A stretch of 64,000 bases of DNA from NCBI RefSeq assembly GCF_937616625.2, contig NC_065571.1, positions 29,741,879 to 29,805,878 of the forward strand. Reading direction: 5' to 3'. Position 1 is the stretch's first letter. Every line of letters begins with the position of its first letter. This document shows, one piece after another, positions 11,766 through 23,645 of this stretch. Origin of the DNA: Mercurialis annua. Its lineage: Eukaryota; Streptophyta; Magnoliopsida; Malpighiales; Euphorbiaceae. A model generated the notes under the pieces. That model ran no database searches. It was not told where the DNA came from and worked only from the letters and a program-made list of their open reading frames with translations. Position numbers and translations under genes: made by a program.

Positions 11766-14071
11766 TCTTAAATCGCCAAAAAGGAGAAATGTTAAGATTT
11801 GTTTCGTAATGTTTTCAACATTTCGATTGGTTTTGTAACATTTTAAACGTTTGGATTGGTTTCGTAACATTTTAAACGTTTGGCTTAAATCGCTAAAAAG
11901 GTGAAACATTTGGTTTTGTTTCGTAACATTTCAAACGCCTGGCTTAAATCGCTATTAAGGTGAAACGTTAGGATTTGTTTCGTAATGTTTTAAACGTTTG
12001 GTTTAAATTGCTAAAAAGGTTTAGGATTTGTATCGTAACGTTTTAAACATTTAGCTTAAATCGCAAAAAAGGTGAAACATTAGGATTTGTTTCGTAACGT
12101 TTTAAACGTTTGGCTTAAATCACAAAAAAGGTCTAAGATTTATTTCGTAAGGTTTCAAACATATGTCTTAAATCGCTAAAAAGTTGAAAAGTAAGGATTT
12201 GTTTCGCAACGTTTTAAACGTTTGGATTGGTTTCGTAATATTTTAAACATTTTGGCTTAAATCGCTAAAATGGTTGAACGTTTGAATTTGTTTCTCAATG
12301 TTTGTAAACGTGTGGCTTAAATTGCTAAAAAGGTGAAACGTTCGGATTTGCTTCGTAACGTTTGTAAACGTTTGGATTAAATCGCTAAAAAGTCGAAACG
12401 TTTTGATTGGTTTCGTAAAGTTTTAAACGTTTGGCTTAAATCGCTAAAAAGGTGAAACGTTTGGATTTGTTTCGTAACGTTTTAAACGTTTGGCTTAAAT
12501 CGCTAAAAAGGTGAAATGTGAGAATTTGTTTCTTAATGTTTTAAACTTTTATCTTAAATCGCTAAAAAGGTGAAACGTTAGGATTTGTTTCGTAACGTTT
12601 TTAACATTTGGCTTAAATCGCACAAAAAGGTGAAACGTAAGGATTTGTTTCGTAACGTTTTAAACATTTGGATTGGTTTCGTTAGATTTTAAACATTTTG
12701 GATTAAATCACTAAAAAGGTTAAACGTTTAAATTTGTTTCTCAATGTTTGTAAACCTTTGGCTAAAATCGCTAAAAAGGGGAAACGTTTGGATTTGTTTC
12801 GTAATGTTTTAAACGTTTGGCTTAAATTGCTAAAAAGGTGAAACGTTTAGATTTGTTTCATAACGTTTGTAAACGTTTGTCTTGAATTGCTAAAAATGTT
12901 CGGGATTTGTTTCGTAACGTTTTAAACATTTGGCTTAAATCGCAAAAAACGTGAAACGTTATGATTTGTTTCGTAAGGTTTTAAACATTTGGCTTAAATC
13001 GCTAAAAAAGGTGAAACATTAGAATTTGTTTCGTAATGTTTTAAACAATTGGATTGGTTTCGTAACGTTTTATACGTTTGGCTTAAATCGTTAAAAAGGT
13101 GAAACTTTTGAATTTTTTCGTAACGTTTGTAAATGTTTGGCTAAAATCTCTAAAAAGGTGAAACATTTGGATTTGTTTCGTAATGTTTTAAACGTTTGGA
13201 TTGGTTTTGTAACTTTTAAACGTTTGGTTTAAATCGGTAAAAAGGTGAAATATTTGGATTTGTTTCATAATATTTGTAAACGTTTGACTTAATTCGCCAA
13301 AAAGGGGAAACATTTGGATTTGTTTCGTAACGTTTTAAATGTTCAGATTGTTTTCTTAAAGTTTTAAAGGTTTGGCTTAAATCGTTAAAAAGGTGACACA
13401 TTTGGATTTGTTTCGTAATATTTGTAAACGTTTGGCTTATATCGCTAAAAACGGGAAACATTTGGATTGGTTTCGTAACGTTTGTAAACGTTTGGCTTAA
13501 ATCGCTAAAATGGTTAAACGTTTGGATTTGTTTTGTAACGTTTTAAACATTTGGATTGGTTTCGTAATGTTTTAAACGTTTGGCTTAAATCGCTAAAAAG
13601 GTGAAAATTTGGGATTTGTTTCATAATTTTTTATACATTTGGATTGGTTTCGTAATGTTTTAAAAGTTTGGCTTAAATCGATAAACAGGTGAAACATTTG
13701 GATTTGTTTCGTAACATTTGTAAACGTTTGGCTTAAATCGCTAATAAGGAAAAATGTTTGGATTTGTTTCGTAACGTTTTAAACGTTTGGATTGGTTTTG
13801 TAACGTATAAAATGTTTGGCATAAATCGCTAAAAATATGAAATGTTTAGATTTGTTTCGTAACATTTTAAACGTTGGGCTTAAATCGCTACAAAGGTAAA
13901 ACTTTAGGATTTGTTTCGTAACATTTTAAACTTTCGGCTTAAATCCCTAAAAAGGTGAAACGTTAGGATTTGTTTCGTAACGTTTTAAACGTTTGAATTG
14001 GTTTCGTAACGTATTAAACGTTTGGATTCGTTTCATAACGTTTTAAACGTTTGGCTTAAATCGCCAAAAAG

Positions 14072-15500
14072 GTGAAACATTTAGATTTGTTTCGAGGCGT
14101 TTCTAATTGTTTGGCTTAAATCGCTAAAAAGGTAAACCATTAGGATTTTTTTCATAACGTTTTAAACATTTGGCTTAAATCGTAAAAAAGGTGAAACGTT
14201 AGGATTTGTTTCAACACGTTTTAAATTGTTGGCTTAAGTTGCTAAAAAGATTATAAGCTAGGATATGTTTCGTAACGTTTTAAACGTTTGAATTCGTTTC
14301 GTAACATTTTAAACATTTGGCTTAAATCGCTAAAAAGGTGAAACGTTTTGATTTGTTTCGTAGCATTTGTAAACGTTTGGCTTAAATCGCAAAAAATGTG
14401 AAATGTTTGGATTTGTTTTTTAAACGTTTGGCTTAAATCGCTAAAAGGGTGAAACATTTAGATTTGTTTCGAGGCGTTTCTAATTGTTTGGCTTAAATCG
14501 CTAAAAAGGTAAACCATTAGGATTTTTTTCATAACGTTTTAAACATTTGGCTTAAATCGTAAAAAAGGTGAAACGTTAGGATTTGTTTCAACACGTTTTA
14601 AACTGTTGGCTTAAGTTGCTAAAAAGATTATACGCTAGGATATGTTTCGTAACGTTTTAAACGTTTGAATTCGTTTCGTAACATTTTAAACATTTGGCTT
14701 AAATCGCTAAAAAGGTGAAACGTTTTGATTTGTTTCGTAGCATTTGTAAACGTTTGGCTTAAATCGCAAAAAATGTGAAATGTTTGGATTTGTTTTTTAA
14801 CGTTTGGCTTAAATCGCTAAAAAGGTAAACCATTAGGATTTTTTTCATAACGTTTTAAACATTTGGCTTAAATCATAAAAAAGGTGAAACGTTAGGATTT
14901 GTTTCAACACGTTTTAAACTGTTAGCTTAAGTTGCTAAAAATATTATACGCTAGGATATGTTTCGTAACGTTTTAAACGTTTGAATTGGTTTCGTAACAT
15001 TTTAAACATTTGGCTTAAATCGCTAAAAAGGTGAAACGTTTTGATTTGTTTCGTAGCATTTGTAAACGTTTGGCTTAAATCGCAAAAAATGTGACATGTT
15101 TGGATTTGTTTTTTAAACGTTTGGCTTAAATCGCTAAAAAGGTGAAACATTTAGATTTGTTTCGAGGCGTTTCTAATTGTTTGGCTTAAATCGCTAAAAA
15201 GGTAAACCATTAGGATTTTTTTCATAACGTTTTAAACATTTGGCTTAAATCGTAAAAAAGGTGAAACGTTAGGATTTGTTTCAACACGTTTTAAACTGTT
15301 GGCTTAAGTTGCTAAAAAGATTATACGCTAGGATATGTTTCGTAATGTTTTAAACGTTTGAATTGGTTTCGTAACATTTTAAACATTTGGCTTAAATCGC
15401 TAAAAAGGTGAAACGTTTTGATTTGTTTCGTAGCATTTGTAAACGTTTGGCTTAAATCGCAAAAAATGTGAAATGTTTGAATTTGTTTTTTAACGTTTGG
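14072..15500 (+). repeat. Higher-order repeat of about 378 bp, four copies
   Basis: Within the satellite, a block recognisable by TTTCGAGGCGTTTCTAATTG, then AAACCATTAGGATTTTTTTC, then CAACACGTTTTAAA repeats in tandem. The CCATTAGG marker lies at about 14,134, 14,512, 14,827 and 15,205, giving steps of 378, 315 and 378 bp. The short third copy lacks the GAGGCG unit (about 63 bp). Copies are far more alike than neighbouring monomers, so this amplification is recent relative to the array. A single related block occurs again at about 21,600. Confidence 0.88.
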
Positions 15501-18500
15501 CTTAAATCGCTAAAAAGGTAAAACATTAGGATTTGTTTCGTAACGTTTTAAACGTTTGGCTTAAAACGTTAAAAAGGTGAAACATTAGGAATTGTTTCAT
15601 AATGTTTTAAATATTTTGCTTAAATTGCTAAAAAGGTTAAACGTTCGGATTTGTTTCGTAATGTTTGTAAACGTTTGGCTGAAATCGCTAAAAAGGTGAA
15701 ATGTTTGGATTTGTTTTGCATCGTTTGTAAACGTTTGGCATAAATCTCAAAAAATGCCAAACATTTGGATTTGTTTCGTAACGTTTTAAACATTTTGATT
15801 GGTTTCATAACATTTTAAAGGTTTGGCATAAATCACTAAAAACGGGAAACGTTTGGATTTTTTTTCAAAACGTTTTAAATGTTTGGCTTAACTCGCTAAA
15901 ATGGTAAAACGTTAAGATTTGTTTCATAACGTTTTAAACGTTTGGATTGGTGTCGTAATATTTTAAACGTTTGGATTAAATCGCTAAAAAGGGGAAACAT
16001 TTGTATTTGTTTCGTAACAATTGTAAACGTTTCGCTTAAATTGCAAAAAAAAGTGAAACATTCGGATTTGTTTTGTAACGTTTTAAACGTTTGGATTGGT
16101 TTCTTAACTTTTTAAAAGTTTGGCTTAACTCGCTAAAAAGGTAAAATGTTACGATTTGTTTCGTAACGTTTTAAACGTATGGATTGGTTTCATAACGTTT
16201 CAATCGTTTGGCTTAAATCGCTAAAAAGGTGAAACTTTTGGATTTGTTTCTTAACGTTTTAGACGTTTGGCTTAAATAGCGAAAAAGGTGAAACATTTGG
16301 ATTTGTTTCGAAACGTTTCAAACGTTTGTCTTAAATCCCAAAAATGGTGAAACATTAGGATTTCTTTATGAACATTTGAACTGTTTGGATTTGTTTCGTA
16401 ACGTTGTAAACGTTAGGCTTAAATCGCGAAAAGGGGAAATGTTTGGATTTATTTCGTAACGTTTGTAAATGTTTGGCTTAAATCACTAAAAAGGAGAAAT
16501 GTTTGAAATTGTTTCGTAACGTTTTAGAAGTTTGGATTGGTTTCATAACATTTTAAAAGTTTGGATTAAAATTATAAAAAGGTGAACCGTTTGGATTTGT
16601 TTTGTAACATTTTAAACTTTTGGATTGGTTTCATAACATTTTAAACGTTTGGCTTAATTCGCTAAAAAGGTGAAACGTTTGGATTTGTTTCATAATGTTT
16701 GTATTTGTTTAGCTTAAATCGCTAAAAAGGAGAAAAGTTTGGATTTGTTTTGTAACGTTTCTAAACATTTGGCTTCAATAGCTAAAAAGGCGAAATGTTT
16801 GAATTTGTTTCGTAATGCTTTAAACGTTTAGATTGGTTTCATAACATTTTAAAAGTTTGGCTTATATTGATAAAAAGGTGAACCGTTTGGAATTGTTTCG
16901 AAACGTTTGTAAACATTTTGCTTCAATCGCTAAAAAGGTGAAACGTTTGGATTTGTTTCGTAACGTTTTAAACGTTTGGATTGATTTCGTAACGCTTTAA
17001 ACGTTTGGCTTATTTCGCTAAAAAGGTGAACTGTTTGAATTTGTTTCGTAACGTTTGTAAACGTTTGGCTTAAATCGCTAAAAAGGTGAAATGTTTGAAT
17101 TTGTTTCGGAACGTTTTAAACGTTTGGATTGGTTTCACAACGTTATAAACGTTTGCCTTCATTCGCTAAAAAGGCAAAATGTTTGGATCAGTTTCGTTAC
17201 GTTTGTACACGTTTGGCTTAAATTGCTAAAAACGTGAAATGTTTGGATTTGTTTCATACCGTTTGTAAGCGTTTGGCTTAATTCTTTAAAAAGGGTAAAC
17301 GTTTGGATTTGTTTCGTAACGTTTTATACGTTTGGATTAGTTTCGTAAAGTTTTAAACGTTTGGCTTAAATCGCTAAAAAAGTGAAATGTTTGGATTTGT
17401 TTCGTAACGTTTGTAAACATTTGGTTTAAATTGCTAAAAAGGTGAAACGTTTATATTTGTGTCATAACGTTTTAAACGATTGAATTGGTTCGTTAATGTT
17501 TTAAACGTTTGTCTTATATCGCTAAAAAGGAGAAACGTTTGGTTTTCTTTCGAAATGTTTTAAACGTTTGGCTTAAATCGCTAAAAAGGTGAAACGTTAG
17601 GATTTGTTTCGAAACGTTTTAAATGTTTGGCTTAAATCGCCAAAAATGTGAAATGTTAGGATTTGTTTCGTAAAGTTTTAAACTTTTAAATCGGTTTCGT
17701 AATGTTTTAAACGTTTGGCTTAAATCGCTAAAAAGGTGAAACGTTTGGATTAAATCGCTAAAACGGTAAAACGTTTGTATTTGTTTCGTAAAGTTTAAAA
17801 CATTTGGATTGGTTTCTTAATATTTTAAACGTTTGGCTTGGATCTGTAAAAAGGTGAAAAGTTTGGACTTGTTTCATAACGTTTTAAATGTTTGGCTTAA
17901 ATCGCTAAAAAGGTGAAAGTTTGGATTTATTTCGTAACGTTTGTAAATCTTTGTCTTAAAACTCTAAAAATGTGAAACGTTTGAATATGTTTCGAAACGT
18001 TTTATACGTTTGGCTTAAATCGCTGAAAAAGGTGAAACATTACGATTTGTTTCATAACGTTCGAAACGTTTGTATTAGTTTCGTAAAGTTTTAAACGTTT
18101 AGTTTAAATTACTAAAAAGTTGAAACGTTTGGAAATGTTTCACAACGTTTTAAAGGTCTGGCTTAAATCGCTAAAAAGGTTAAATTTTAGGATTTATTCT
18201 GTAAAATTTATAAACGTTTGGCTTAAATCGCTAAAAAGGTTTAGGATTTGTTTCCTAACGTTCTAAACATTTGGATCAAATCGTAAAAAAGGTGAAACGT
18301 TAGGATTTGTTTCGCAACGTTTTAAAAAATTGGCTTAAATCGCTAAAAAGGTGAAATGTTAGGATTTCTTTCGTAATGTTTTAAACGTTTGGATTGGTTC
18401 CATAATGTTTTAAATGTTTGGCTTCAATTGCTAAAAAGGTGAAACTTTTAGATATGTTTCGAAATGTTTTGAACATTTGGATTGGTTTCGTTACGTTTTA

Positions 18501-18999
18501 AACGTTTGGCTTAAATCACTAAAATGGTGAAATATTAGATTTTATTTCGTAATGTTTTAAACGTTTGGATTTGTTTTTTAACATTTTAAACGTTTGGCTT
18601 AAATCGCTAAAAAGGCGAAACATTTGAATTTGTTTAGTAATGTTTGTAAACGTTTGGCTTAAATTGCTAAAAAGGTGAAACGTTTGGATTTGTTTCAAAA
18701 CATTTTAGACGTTTGGATTGGTTTTGTAACGTTTTATACGTTTGGCTTAAATCGCTAAAAAGATGAAACTTTAGGATTTGTTTCGAAATATTCTAAACGT
18801 TTAGCTTAAATCGCTAAAAAGGTAAAACGTTAGGATTTGTTTCGTAACGTTTTAAACGTTTAACTTAAATCGCTAAAAAGGTGACACGTTAGGATTTGTT
18901 TCGTAACATTTTAAATGTTTGGCTTAAATCGCTAAAAAGGTGAAACTTTAAGATTTGTTTCGTAATGTTTTAAACGTTTGGATTGGTTTCGTAACATTT

Positions 19000-21900
19000 T
19001 AAACATTTGGCTTAAATCGCTAAAAAGGTGAAACGTTTGGTTTTGTTTCGTAACATTGTAAACGCTTGGCTTAATTTGCTAAAAAGGTGAAACGTTAGGA
19101 TTTGTTTCGTAACGTTTTAAATGTTTAGCTTAATTCGCTTAAAAAGTTTTGGATTTGTATCGTAACGTTTTAAACATTTGACTTAAATCGCAAAAAAGGT
19201 GAAACATTAGGATTTGTTTCGTAACGTTTTCAACGTTTGGCTTAAATCGCTAAAAAGGTTTAGGATTTGTTTCGTAAGGTTTTTAACATTTGACTTAAAT
19301 CACTAAAAAGATGAAATGTAAGGATTTGTTTCGTAACATTTTAAACGTTTGGATTGGTTTCTTAACGTTTTAAATATTTTGGCTTAAATAGCTAAAAAGG
19401 TTAATCGTTTTAATTTGTTTCTCAATGTTTATAAACTTTTGGCTTAAATTGCTAAATAGGTGAAATGTTTGGATTTATTTCATATCGTTTGTAAACGTTA
19501 GCTTAAATCCCAAAAAGGTGAAACGTTTTGATTGGTTTCGTAACGTTTTAAACGTTTGGCTTAAATCACTAAAAAGATGAAACGTTTGGATTTGTTAACG
19601 TTTGGCTTAAATCACTAAAAAGGGGAAACATTTGGATTTGATTCATAAAGTTTTAAACATTTGGCTTAAATCGCTAAAAAGGGTGAAACGTTTGGATTTA
19701 TTTCGTAACGTTTGTAAACGTTTGGCTTAAATCGCTAAAAAGGTGAAACGTTTTGATTGGTTCCGTAACGTTTTAAACGTTTGGCTTAAATCGCTAAAAA
19801 GGTGAAATGTTTGGATTTGTTTCGTAACGTTTTAAACGTTTGGCTTAAATCGCTAAAAAGGTGAAATGTTAGAATTTGTTTCTTAATGTTTTAAACATTT
19901 ATCATATATCGCTAAAAAGGTGAAACTTTAGGATTTGTTTCGTAACGTATTAAACGTTTGGCTTAAATCGATAAAAAGGTTTAGGATTTGTTTCGTAACG
20001 TATTAAACGTTTGGCTTAAATCGCTAAAAGCGTGAAACGTAAGGATACGTTTCGTAACGTTTTAAAAGTTTGGATTGGCTTCGTTACGTTTTAAACATTT
20101 TTGCTTAAATTGCTAAAAAGGTTAAACGTTTGAATTTGTTTCTCAGTAATTGTAAACGTTTGGCTTAAATTGCTAAAAAGGTGAAACGTTTGGATTTGTT
20201 TCTTAACTTTTGTAAACATTTGGCTTAAATCGCTAAAAAGGTGTAACGTTTGGATTGGTTTCGTAACGTTTTAAACGTTTGGCTTAAATTGCTAAAAAGG
20301 TGACACGTTTGGATTTGTTTCGTAATGTTTTAAACGTTTGGCTTAAATCGCTAAAAAGGTGAAACGTTTGTATTTGTTTAATAACATTTGTACACGCTTG
20401 TCTTGAATCGCTAAAAAGGTTTAGAATTTGTTTCGTAACGTTTTAAACATTTGGTTTAAATTGCAAAAAAGTGAAACGTTGGGATTTGTTTCGAATGGTT
20501 TTAAACGTTTGGCTTAAATCTCTAAAAAAAGGTGAAACGTTAGGATTTGCTTCATAATATCTTAAACGATTGGATTGGTTTCGTAATGTTTTATATGTTT
20601 TGCTTAAATCGCTAAAAAGGTGAAACTTTTGAATTTTTTGTAAAGTTTGTAAACGTTTGGCTTAAATCTCTAAAAAAGGTGAAACATTTGGATTTGTTTC
20701 GTAATGTTTTAAACGTTTGGATTGCTTTCATAACTTTTAGACGTTTGGCCTAAATTGGTAAAAAGGTGAAACATTTGGATTTGTTTAGTAACGTTTGTAA
20801 ACGTTTGGCTTAATTCGCTATAAAAGGGAAATATTTGGATTTGTCTCTTAACGTTTTAAATGTTTGGATTGGTTTCGTAACATTTTTAACGTTTGACTTA
20901 AATCGTTAAAAAGGGGAAATGTTTGGATTTGTTTTATAACATATGTAAACGTTTGGCTTAAATCACTAAAAAGGGGAAACATTTGGATAGGTTTCGTAAC
21001 GTTTGTAAATGTTTGACTTAAATCGCTAAAATGGTGAAACGTTTGGATTTATTTTCTAACGTTTTAAACATTTTGATTGGTTTTGTAATGTTTTAAACGG
21101 TTGGCTTAAATCGCTAAAAAGGTGAAAATTTTGGATTTATTTCGTAATGTTTTATACGTTTGGATTGGTTTCGTAATGTTTTAAACGTTTGGCTTAAATC
21201 GCTAAACAAGTGAAACGTTTGGATTTGTTTCGTAACATTTGTTAACGTTTGGCTTAATTCGCTAAAAAGGATTTGGATTGTTTTGTAACGTTTTAAACGT
21301 TTGGATTGGTTTTGTAATGTTTTAAACGTCTAGCATAAATCGCTAAAAATATGAATTGTTTAGATTTGTTTAGTAACGTTTTAAACGTTTGGCTTAAATC
21401 GCTAAAAAGGTGAAACTTTAGGATTTGTTTCGTAACATTTTAAACGTTCGGCTTAAATCCCTAAAAAGGTGAAACGTTTGGATTTGTTTCGTAACGTTTT
21501 AAACATTTGGATTGGTTTCGTAACGTTTTAAACGTTTGGATTGGTTTCATAACGTTTTAAAGATTTGGCTTAAATCGTTAAAAAGGTGAAACATTTGGAT
21601 TTGTTTCGAGGCGTTATTAATTGCTTGGCTTAAATCGCTAAAAAGGTAAACCATTAGGATTTGTTTCGTAACGTTTTAAACATTTTGCTTAAACCATTAA
21701 GGTGAAATGTTAGGATTTGTTTCAACACGTTTTAAACTGTTGGCTTAAGCTGCTAAAAAGATTAAAAGATAAAAAGGTGAAATGTTTTGATTTGTTTCGT
21801 AGCATTTGTAAACGTTTGGCTTAATTCGCTAAAAAGGTAAAACATTAGGATTTTCTTCGTAACGTTTTAAACGTTTGGCTTAAATCGTTAAAAAAGGGAA

Positions 21901-22650
21901 ACGTTAGGATTTGTTTTGTAACATTTTAAAAATTTTGCTTAAATTGCTAAAAAGGTTAAACGTTTGGATTTGTTTTGTAATGTTTGTAAAGGTTTGGCTG
22001 AAATCGCTAAAAAGGTGAAACGTTTGGATTTGTTTTGTATCGTTTATAAACATTTGGCATAAATCTCAGAAAACGGCAAAACGTTTGGATTTGTTTCGTA
22101 ACATTTTAAACGTTTTGATTGGTTTCATAACGTTTTAAACGTTTGGCATAAATCGCTAAAAAGGTGAAACGTTTGGCTTAACTCGCTAAAATGGTGAAAC
22201 GTTATGATTTGTTTCGTAACATTTTAAATGTTTGGATTGTTTTCGTAATATTTTAAAAGTTTGGCTTAAATCGCAAAAAAGGTGAAACGTTTGGATTTGT
22301 TTCGTAACAATTGTAAAAGTTTGGCTTAAATTGCGAAAAAAAAGGGGAAACATTTGGCTTAAATAGCTAAAAAGGTGAAAAGTTACGATTTGTTTAGTAA
22401 TGTTTTAAACGTATAGATTGGTTTCGTAATGTTTTAAACGTTTGGCTTAAATCGCTAAAAAGGGGAAATGTTTGGGTTTGTTTCTTAACGTTTTAAAGGT
22501 TTGGCTTAAATAGCGAAAAAGGTGAAACGTTTGGATTTGTTTCCAAACGTTTCAAACGTTTGGCTTAAATCGCTAAAATGGTGAAATGTTAGGATTTCTT
22601 TAGTAACGTTTTAACCGTTTTGATTGGTTTTGTAACGTTCTAAACGTTTG
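19000..22650 (+). repeat. Segmental duplicate of the 11.9-16.4 kb satellite block
   Basis: Rare monomer variants occur in the same order in two places: GGATTTGTATCGTAACG at about 12,025 and 19,153, GAATTTGTTTCTTAATG near 12,522 and 19,872, and GAGGCGTT near 14,092 and 21,608. The offset runs from about 7.1 to 7.5 kb, then shrinks to about 6.3 kb after the 378-bp block, because that block was amplified only in the left copy. This is a large duplication inside the array. Confidence 0.7.
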
Positions 22651-23645
22651 GCTTAAATAGCTAAAAAGGCACATTTGGATTTGTTTCGTAACGTTTTAAA
22701 CGTTTATATTGGTTTCATAACATTTTAAAATTTTGGCTTAATTGATAGAAAGGTGAACTGTTTAGAATTGTTTCGTAACGTTTGTAAACGTTTGGCTTCA
22801 ATCGCCAAAAAGGTGAAACGTTTGGATTTTTTTCGTAACGTTGTAAACGTTTGGATTGATTTCGTAACGTGTTAAACGTTTGTCTATTTCGCTAAAAAGG
22901 TGAAACGTTTTGATTAGTTTCATAACATTTGTATACGTTTGGCTTAAATCTCTAAAAAGGTGAAATGTTTGGATTTATTTCATAATGTTTGTAAACGTTT
23001 GCCTTAAATCGCTAAAAAGGTTAAACGTTTGGATTTGTTTCGTAATGTTTTAAACGTTTGGCTTAAATCTCTAAAAAGGTAAAACGTTAAGATTTCTTTC
23101 GTAACATTTTAAACGTATGGATTGGTTTCATAAAGTTTTAAACATTTGGGTTAAATCGCTTAAACGGTGAAACGATTGGATTTGTTTCGTAACATTTTGA
23201 ACGTTCGGCTTTAATCGCAAAAAAGGTGAAACATTTGGGTTTCTTTCGAAACATTCTGAACGTTTGTATTGGTTTCTTAATGTTTTAAATGGTTGGCTTA
23301 AATCGCTAAAAAGGTGAAAAGTTTGGATTTATTTCGTAACGTTTTAAACGTATGGTTTAAATCGCTAAAAAGGTGAAATTTTGGATTTGTTTCGTAATGA
23401 TTGTAAACGTTTGTCTTAAGCTAAAAAGGTGAAACGTTTTGATTTATTTCGTAATGTTTTATACATTTGGCCTAAATCGCTAAAAAGGTTAAAAGTTACG
23501 ATTTGTTTAGTAACGTTTTAAACGTATAGATTGGTTTCGTAATGTTTTAAACGTTTGGCTTATATCGCTAAAAAGGGGAAATGTTTGGATTTGTTTCTTA
23601 ACGTTTGTAAACGTTTGGCTTAAATAGCGAAAAAGGTGAAACGTT

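Larger units (their letters stand above)
11766..23645 (+). repeat. AT-rich satellite array, left part
   Basis: About 11.9 kb of tandem repeat. Two alternating half-units recur: one of about 30 bp carrying GGCTTAAATCGCTAAAAAGG, and one of about 29 bp carrying GGATTTGTTTCGTAACG; both start with AAACGTTTGG. One of each makes a unit of about 59 bp. A second 29-bp type with GGATTGGTTTCG is often inserted, giving about 88 bp. Copies differ by many substitutions, mainly C/T and G/A at the CG of ACGTTT, as expected for methylated old satellite. It is non-coding: minus-strand open frames with repeated SDLSQTF-like peptides are by-products of the period. The abundance and the flanking chromovirus elements suggest pericentromeric or other heterochromatic DNA. 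Confidence 0.95.

Noticed and set aside
13216..15808. Minus-strand open frames with repeated SDLSQTF-like peptides in the satellite (also 30,429-31,745)
   Set aside because: They follow the satellite period, have no family match and vary in frame between copies; they are by-products of the repeat.
11766..23645. Regularly spaced repeats resembling a CRISPR array
   Set aside because: The spacers are themselves repeats, the units are diverged, and the context is a plant nuclear satellite.
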